From the NCBI RefSeq assembly GCF_000760215.1, contig NZ_JNAW01000002.1:342300-406299 (forward strand): 64,000 nucleotides of DNA. The letters are read 5' to 3'. Origin of the DNA: Prochlorococcus sp. MIT 0603. Lineage in GTDB: Bacteria; Cyanobacteriota; Cyanobacteriia; PCC-6307; Cyanobiaceae. Under the pieces are notes generated by a model that was given only the letters and a program-made list of their open reading frames with translations, was not told the origin of the DNA and searched no databases. The position numbers and the translations under genes are program-made. How positions within the stretch are numbered: the first letter of the stretch is position 1; each line of letters opens with the position of its first letter. This document shows positions 59,367-64,000 of this stretch, one piece after another.

Positions 59367-59975
59367 TCAAGTGATTATTGTATTAAGTCGTAGTGATGGA
59401 TTTCCTATTCCAGGTATGATTTCACCTTTCGGAGATAGCATTGAGTCAATGCATGATGAGTAGATTGTGAGATCTGGAAAGCATTCTCCAAGGTTGTTTA
59501 AACCCTTATTAGAAGCAAGACAAGTTATAACTCTTATACGTTGTGATTCAACATTTTGTTCTTTAAGAGCTTTGATTGTCTTTATGAGATTTTCCCCAGA
59601 ATCTATTTGGTCACAAAAAATAATAATTCCAGACTTTTTTTCAATATTTTTTGGGACATCCCCTAGACATATCTTTGCATTTGGCAGCATCTCTCTTGCC
59701 CCTTGCCACATTTGCAATCCACAAGGCAAATTGGGAATAACAAGTAAAGGAATAGATGTTTCTACTAAAATACCCTCTGTTTTACCTTGATTAGTTGTAA
59801 TTTCTTTCTTTGAATTTGGCAGCCAATCTCTTAAGGCTTCATATGTAAGCCATTTCCCTAATTGTTCTAATGCAGTTGCATAGATGGCAGAAGGACTCGA
59901 GTCAATTCTAAGGATTGATAACCAATGGCCAATTAGTGGATGGGGTGGAATTACAACATGTAGTGTCATCGCCAT
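59367..59975 (-). CDS. uracil phosphoribosyltransferase-like protein
   Basis: 202 residues from the ATG at 59975; 59999 and 59969 are alternatives. It has the UPRTase opening HVVIPPHPLIGHWLSILR, an IPNLPCGLQMWQGAREMLP segment and a C-terminal EIIPGIGNPSLRLN, which aligns with the uracil-binding loop of Upp. The PRPP motif is degenerate, reading FCDQIDSGENLIKTI where Upp has a TGGS-type loop. It may have lost or changed catalysis. Confidence 0.75.
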   Translation of the reverse strand: MAMTLHVVIPPHPLIGHWLSILRIDSSPSAIYATALEQLGKWLTYEALRDWLPNSKKEITTNQGKTEGILVETSIPLLVIPNLPCGLQMWQGAREMLPNAKICLGDVPKNIEKKSGIIIFCDQIDSGENLIKTIKALKEQNVESQRIRVITCLASNKGLNNLGECFPDLTIYSSCIDSMLSPKGEIIPGIGNPSLRLNTIIT

Positions 59976-60044
59976 AAGACTTTTTCCTGTTATTTGCAAT
60001 AACGTGAATAAACAAACTACTGTTTTTAACTTTAATTATCTTCT

Positions 60045-60557
60045 ATGACTAAAAATCTTTCTCTTTTATCTCGTTTTCAGATTTTTTTCGCAATACTTCT
60101 TTTTGTTCTGACTGTTGTTATAGGAGCGCCTGAAGTTTGGGCAAAGAGGCCACCTGAAATTAGAAATCAGGATGATTTGAAGATTTCTAAGGACATGCAT
60201 GAAATGGATTTAAGTGGGTATGAATTTGTTAAATTTGATTTAAAAGGAATTGATTTTAGTGGCTCTGACTTAAAGGGAGCTGTATTTAATAACAGCAAAT
60301 TAAATGGAGCTGATTTGCATGGAGCTAATCTGCAGGATGCATTGGCGTACGCAAGTGATTTTGAAGACTCTGATTTATCAGATGCTAATCTCACCAATGC
60401 TTTGCTCATGGAAAGTAATTTTGAGAATACATTAATTGAGGGCACTGATTTTACAGATGCTGTTTTAAGTAGAATCCAGCAAAAACAACTTTGTTCAATG
60501 GCTAGTGGAACTAACTCTTCTACTGGTATAGATACTACTTATAGTCTTGGTTGTTGA
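60045..60557 (+). CDS. secreted pentapeptide-repeat protein
   Basis: 170 residues with a signal peptide (FAILLFVLTVVIGAPEVWA). Repeats run from about residue 55 to 140 (LKGIDFSGSDLKGAVFNNS, LHGANLQDA). It ends with QLCSMASGTN and a final Cys, the same plan as the protein at 17849-18325. Lumenal location is inferred. Its 3' end lies next to the CobW gene, upstream of the chosen CobW ATG. Confidence 0.85.
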   Translation: MTKNLSLLSRFQIFFAILLFVLTVVIGAPEVWAKRPPEIRNQDDLKISKDMHEMDLSGYEFVKFDLKGIDFSGSDLKGAVFNNSKLNGADLHGANLQDALAYASDFEDSDLSDANLTNALLMESNFENTLIEGTDFTDAVLSRIQQKQLCSMASGTNSSTGIDTTYSLGC

Positions 60558-60580
60558 TCAAAAGAAGATTTGATTTTGTT

Positions 60581-61681
60581 ATGCCTAAACGTTTACCAGT
60601 TACTATCATCACTGGTTTCCTTGGAGCAGGGAAGACTACACTCTTAAGACATCTTTTAAAGAACAGTCAACAACGTTTGGCTGTCATGGTTAATGAATTT
60701 GGAAGTGTTGGATTAGACGGTGATCTTATTCGCGGTTGTGGTTTTTGTGATGATGAGGGAATTGAAGGTAGGTTAGTTGAATTAAATAATGGCTGTCTGT
60801 GTTGCACTGTGCAAGATGACTTCCTTCCTACGATTGAGAAATTACTTATACGAGCAGACTTATTAGATGGAATTGTTATAGAAACAAGTGGGTTGGCATT
60901 GCCAAAACCTTTGATTCAGGCGATTGAATGGCCTCAAATTCGCTCTAAGGTATTCGTTAACGCTGTTGTGACTTTGGTTGATAGTGAGGCTTTGTCTCTT
61001 GGAAGTCCCGTAGGAGACATGAAAGCGTTAGAAAAACAAAGATTAGAGGATGAAAGTCTTGATCATTTAACTCCTATCCAAGAGCTTTTTGAGGATCAGC
61101 TTTCTTCTGCTGATATTGTTTTATTAACCAGATCAGATTTGATAGATCACAATGCAATTACCAAGCTTAAACAAAATATTTTCAAGTATTTAAATGATGG
61201 TACATCTGTTATCCCTGTAGCCAATGGTCAAATTGATCCTCCTTTGATTCTGGGGGTACGAAATGAAAATCAAAATAAAGGTAATTTAGATCACCATGAC
61301 CATGACCATGACCATGACCATGACCATGACCATGACCATGACCATGACCATGACCATGACCATGACCATGACCATGTTGAGGCTTTTAGTTGCTCTATTA
61401 AAATGGAACTAAATATTGTTCAGTCTGAAATAGAAGATTTTCTATTATCCCTATCAAAAAAGCATGAAATCCTCAGATTAAAGGGAAGACTCTGGCTCCC
61501 AAAAAAGGCTTTGCCACTTCAAGTCCAAATGGTTGGGCCAAGAATTTCTACATGGTTTGAAAAAGCACCTGACAATGTTTGGAGACCAAATGGAGGAGGT
61601 GGAGTTGAACTTGTTATCTTAAGTCTTAATGAAGACTTGGAAGAGAAGATATCTATACTTTTCGCTAATAGATTTTCTTAA
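60581..61681 (+). CDS. CobW/COG0523 metallochaperone GTPase with His-Asp repeat
   Basis: 366 residues from the ATG at 60581; an upstream TTG at 60551 would add ten. Walker A is GFLGAGKTTLLRHLL, the metal motif NGCLCCTVQDD (CxCC), and TRSDLID is the guanine-binding motif. A 13-unit His-Asp repeat lies before the CobW C-terminal domain (residues about 240-265). The family delivers zinc or cobalt to client enzymes, often under metal limitation. Confidence 0.9.
   Translation: MPKRLPVTIITGFLGAGKTTLLRHLLKNSQQRLAVMVNEFGSVGLDGDLIRGCGFCDDEGIEGRLVELNNGCLCCTVQDDFLPTIEKLLIRADLLDGIVIETSGLALPKPLIQAIEWPQIRSKVFVNAVVTLVDSEALSLGSPVGDMKALEKQRLEDESLDHLTPIQELFEDQLSSADIVLLTRSDLIDHNAITKLKQNIFKYLNDGTSVIPVANGQIDPPLILGVRNENQNKGNLDHHDHDHDHDHDHDHDHDHDHDHDHDHDHVEAFSCSIKMELNIVQSEIEDFLLSLSKKHEILRLKGRLWLPKKALPLQVQMVGPRISTWFEKAPDNVWRPNGGGGVELVILSLNEDLEEKISILFANRFS
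61298..61375 (+). repeat. 13 perfect tandem copies of GACCAT
   Basis: A six-base unit repeats 13 times without mismatch and encodes (Asp-His)13 within the CobW gene; a CACCAT precedes it. Such a repeat can change length by slippage and would alter metal capacity without changing frame. Confidence 0.97.
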
Positions 61682-61717
61682 TAAATAAAATAGAAACTTA
61701 TATGACTTTTTGGTTGT

Positions 61718-61746
61718 TTGATCTATTAAAATAGGCAATGTTATAT
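61718..61746 (+). promoter_or_regulatory. sigma70-like promoter candidate
   Basis: TTGATC at 61718-61723, a 17-base spacer and TTATAT at 61741-61746. A start near 61753 would leave a leader of about 44 bases before the zinc-finger protein gene. Match by eye. Confidence 0.4.
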
Positions 61747-61796
61747 GAAATGAAAGAAGTTTTCATTTTAGCTCTTATTTATTTGCATTCTCTTAA

Positions 61797-61976
61797 GTGA
61801 GTTCTTCAGTAGCTAAAAATCATGAACAAGGATCCCCTTCTCTTTCGTCAAGGACGCTAGAAGTAAATGTATGTGAGCAGTGTGGGGGAAATGGCTATAT
61901 GAAAAGCACGCCAAATTGCTATCACACATGTCTTAACTGTCTTGGCAGAGGCTTAACCCCTCAGACATCTAAGTAA
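61797..61976 (+). CDS. 59-residue DnaJ-type zinc-finger mini-protein
   Basis: GTG at 61797 to TAA at 61974-61976. The second half has two CxxCxGxG-like units, CEQCGGNGYM and CLNCLGRGL, spaced as in the DnaJ central zinc module. The N-terminal part is Ser-rich and unstructured. It is too short to be a co-chaperone; it may bind zinc in a partner complex or with disulfide-handling proteins. It is followed directly by a strong hairpin, so it forms its own transcript. Confidence 0.7.
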   Translation: MSSSVAKNHEQGSPSLSSRTLEVNVCEQCGGNGYMKSTPNCYHTCLNCLGRGLTPQTSK

Positions 61977-61981
61977 TACCC

Positions 61982-62026
61982 AAAACAAGGATAATCAATA
62001 CCCAAGGTGTTGATTATCCTTGTTTT
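61982..62026. terminator. strong bidirectional-type hairpin
   Basis: AAAACAAGGATAATCAA (61982-61998) pairs perfectly with 62010-62026; inside it a T-G pair and ACC/GGT extend the stem to 21 pairs closed by a CAA loop. The right arm ends in TTTT. It lies between the zinc-finger gene and purS. Confidence 0.85.
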
Positions 62027-62057
62027 AGGACTAACCTTAATTAATTTCAATCAGAAA

Positions 62058-62330
62058 GTGCCAGTTTTCAAAGCAAAGGTCACTGTTCAGCTTAGATCTT
62101 CAGTTTTAGATCCAGCTGGGGAAGCTGCTAAATCGGCTGCAATAAAACTTGGAATCAAAGGTGTCACAAGATTAAGGATAGGGAAATCTATAGATATTGA
62201 TGTAGAAGCTTCTGATATGGAAGAAGCAAGACTACAAATTGCTGAACTTAGCGATAAATTATTGGCTAACCCTGTAATCGAGGATTGGGATTTAGAACTC
62301 AATCCTTCTGATTCAGTCCCTAATATTTAA
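62058..62330 (+). CDS. purS: phosphoribosylformylglycinamidine synthase subunit PurS
   Basis: 90 residues from the GTG at 62058. The product begins VPVFKAKVTVQLRSSVLDPAG and has GVTRLRIGKSIDID, the usual PurS core. An upstream GTG at 62007 lies inside the terminator hairpin and adds an unlikely hydrophobic stretch. PurS bridges PurL and PurQ; purQ follows after 12 bases. Confidence 0.93.
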   Translation: MPVFKAKVTVQLRSSVLDPAGEAAKSAAIKLGIKGVTRLRIGKSIDIDVEASDMEEARLQIAELSDKLLANPVIEDWDLELNPSDSVPNI

Positions 62331-62342
62331 ACTGATAAAACA

Positions 62343-62996
62343 ATGACTATTGGTATTGTTGTTTTCCCTGGCTCAAATTGCGATAGAGATGTTTATTGGG
62401 CTACAGAAGGTTGTCTTGGAATGTCTTCACGTTTCCTTTGGCATGAATCAACCGATTTGGATGGGATAGATGCTGTTGTACTTCCTGGAGGGTTTAGTTA
62501 TGGAGATTATTTAAGATGTGGAGCAATAGCTAGATTTGCCCCTGTTCTTTCTTCATTGATTGAATTTGTTAATAAAGGTGGCAAGGTACTTGGAATATGT
62601 AATGGGTTCCAAATACTTACAGAGCTGGGTTTGCTGCCAGGAGCTTTAACTAGGAACAAGGACTTGCATTTTATTTGCGATACAGTTCCTTTATTAATTT
62701 CTAGTCAAAGAACTAAATGGTTCGAGAAGTATCAATCTAAAGAGGATTTTCTTCTCCCTATAGCGCATGGAGAAGGGCGTTATCAATGTAGTGATGACAC
62801 GCTCAAGAAGTTAGAGGACGATGATTCTATAGCAATAAGATATAAAAATAATCCAAATGGATCTATAAATGATATCGCTGGCATAACAAATAAGCAAGGA
62901 AATGTATTAGGAATGATGCCTCATCCTGAGCGCGCAGCTGACAAATCTTTAGATAGACTTGATGGAAGATATATCTTACAGGCTTTGTTGGATTAG
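62343..62996 (+). CDS. purQ: phosphoribosylformylglycinamidine synthase subunit PurQ
   Basis: 217 residues, glutaminase subunit. [15 protein letters not shown], the nucleophile cysteine in [11 protein letters not shown], and MPHPERAA supply the C-H-E triad. It releases ammonia from glutamine for purine synthesis. It converges with fba and is followed by a hairpin. Confidence 0.97.
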   Translation: MTIGIVVFPGSNCDRDVYWATEGCLGMSSRFLWHESTDLDGIDAVVLPGGFSYGDYLRCGAIARFAPVLSSLIEFVNKGGKVLGICNGFQILTELGLLPGALTRNKDLHFICDTVPLLISSQRTKWFEKYQSKEDFLLPIAHGEGRYQCSDDTLKKLEDDDSIAIRYKNNPNGSINDIAGITNKQGNVLGMMPHPERAADKSLDRLDGRYILQALLD

Positions 62997-63000
62997 AGCT

Positions 63001-63047
63001 AATAATGCAACTAGAAAATCTAATTAAAGGTTTTTAGTTGCATTATT
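63001..63047. terminator. hairpin between purQ and fba
   Basis: AATAATGCAACTA (63001-63013) pairs with TAGTTGCATTATT (63035-63047), 13 pairs; the right arm is followed by TT and the reverse arm also precedes T-rich sequence in the other direction. It likely serves both convergent genes. Confidence 0.8.
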
Positions 63048-63057
63048 TTAGACTTAC

Positions 63058-64000
63058 TTATACCCTCACAGTGCTTTTAGGATCTAAACTCCCTTTTGCA
63101 TATAGACCAGAATAGTAATTTGTACTTTCTTGTTTGATCTTACTTGCTTGGCCAGCACACCAGAATTGTTGATATCTATCAAGACAAACTTGTTTCATGT
63201 ATTTCCGTGCTGGTTTATTAAAATGTCTTGGATCAAAGTTGGTTGGATCAGCAGCTGCAGCTTCCCTTACAGCAGCAGTAAATGCCAGCCGATTGTCAGT
63301 GTCGATATTTACTTTGCGCACTCCGTTACGTATCCCTTCTTGTATTTCTTCTACAGGCACTCCGTATGTCTCAGGTATTGCTCCTCCGTATTTATTAATC
63401 ATGTCTAGCCATTCTTGAGGGACAGAGCTTGATCCATGCATTACAAGATGAGTGTTTGGTATGGCCTTATGAATTTCTGCAATTCGACTAATAGCAAGCA
63501 CTTCACCAGTTGGCTTTCGTGTGAATTTATAGGCCCCGTGACTTGTTCCAATAGCAATAGCAAGAGCATCTACTTTAGTTTTTTCAACAAAATCAGATGC
63601 TTCCGCAGGGTCTGTTAAGAGCATGTCTTTTGAGAGTTCACCTTCGAACCCATGACCGTCTTCTGCTTCTCCTTTGCCTGTCTCTAGTGATCCTAAACAT
63701 CCCAATTCACCTTCTACACTTACCCCTACTGAATGAGCGAAATCAACAACCTTTTTTGTTACGGCAACGTTATATTCGTAACTTGATGGAGTTTTGGCGT
63801 CAGCCTCTAGGGAGCCATCCATCATTACTGAGGTAAACCCATTGATAGCAGCGGAATAACATGTTGATGGATCATTCCCATGATCCTGATGCATTACTAC
63901 AGGGATGTTCGGATATGTTTCTGTTGCGGCAATGATTAAATGACGTAGGAAAATCTCTCCTGCGTAGCTACGTGCACCTCTTGAAGCCTGAAGAATAACT
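63058..64000 (-). CDS. fba: class II fructose-bisphosphate aldolase, truncated by window edge
   Basis: Open from the right edge, with 314 residues visible. VVMHQDHGN carries the zinc histidine region, VEGELGCLG and [10 protein letters not shown] are further metal and phosphate sites, and [12 protein letters not shown] is the substrate loop. An ATG at 63894 lies in this zinc motif and is not the start; sequence upstream continues in frame ([14 protein letters not shown]). It serves gluconeogenic and Calvin-cycle flux. Confidence 0.96.
   Translation of the reverse strand, partial: VILQASRGARSYAGEIFLRHLIIAATETYPNIPVVMHQDHGNDPSTCYSAAINGFTSVMMDGSLEADAKTPSSYEYNVAVTKKVVDFAHSVGVSVEGELGCLGSLETGKGEAEDGHGFEGELSKDMLLTDPAEASDFVEKTKVDALAIAIGTSHGAYKFTRKPTGEVLAISRIAEIHKAIPNTHLVMHGSSSVPQEWLDMINKYGGAIPETYGVPVEEIQEGIRNGVRKVNIDTDNRLAFTAAVREAAAADPTNFDPRHFNKPARKYMKQVCLDRYQQFWCAGQASKIKQESTNYYSGLYAKGSLDPKSTVRV

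Noticed and set aside
62007-62057. Extended start for purS
   Set aside because: The GTG lies in the terminator hairpin and adds a hydrophobic stretch not seen in PurS.

Overview
The window looks like a chromosomal segment of a marine picocyanobacterium, almost certainly Prochlorococcus. It is AT-rich with very short intergenic gaps, many GTG/TTG starts and few Shine-Dalgarno sites. It carries phototroph genes (pcyA, chlP, ccsA, the FBPase/SBPase gene glpX, a GSA-pathway hemA), a B12-dependent class II ribonucleotide reductase, devBCA-type export genes and several small proteins of picocyanobacterial style. A low-light-type strain is my impression only. I see no insertion sequence, prophage, CRISPR array or rRNA.

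Layout. 1-6.7 kb: truncated MscS-type channel, isochorismatase-like hydrolase, Fur-family regulator, arsS, and a solute-type group made of a glucosylglycerol-phosphate phosphatase homologue, a GpsA-like dehydrogenase and a NahK-like sugar kinase. 6.8-10.4 kb: an unknown gene, then metY and metA (direct sulfhydrylation to homocysteine) and an AlkB-like dioxygenase. 10.4-20.9 kb: a SulP/BicA-type transporter, two flavoenzymes, a CbiX/SirB-type chelatase, a lumenal pentapeptide protein, a cluster of small unknown genes including a ribbon-helix-helix-like protein, and tRNA-Ser(UGA). 21-31.5 kb: nrdJ, a methyltransferase, an M16 peptidase pair, divergent pcyA, devBCA and a family 2 glycosyltransferase.

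31.6-36.8 kb: rpsB-tsf-unknown-recG in one direction, with a possible structured leader before rpsB. 36.9-46.2 kb: VanX-type dipeptidase, ferredoxin-sulfite reductase, glyS, chlP, VanY-type carboxypeptidase, typA, DUF309. 46.4-49.3 kb: lptB-lptF/G and ccsA. 49.3-56.3 kb: central carbon and tetrapyrrole genes rpe, glpX, hemA, glgC, gnd and pgl, linking the Calvin cycle, glycogen and the oxidative pentose phosphate pathway. 56.4-64 kb: a CIA30 homologue, ilvD, a UPRTase-like gene, a second pentapeptide protein, a CobW GTPase with a long His-Asp repeat, a mini zinc-finger protein, purS-purQ and a truncated class II fba.

Most of the window is a housekeeping core. Points that stand out: pcyA and the divergent M16 peptidase both lack a usual start codon at their conserved N-termini; two crossing inverted repeats precede rpsB; the GgpP/GpsA-like/NahK-like group suggests an uncharacterised solute route; several unlisted small genes lie in the gaps (36-aa membrane protein at 19735-19845, 49-aa basic protein at 30367-30516, 59-aa zinc-finger protein at 61797-61976); and a 385-base gap at 14895-15279 has no convincing gene.
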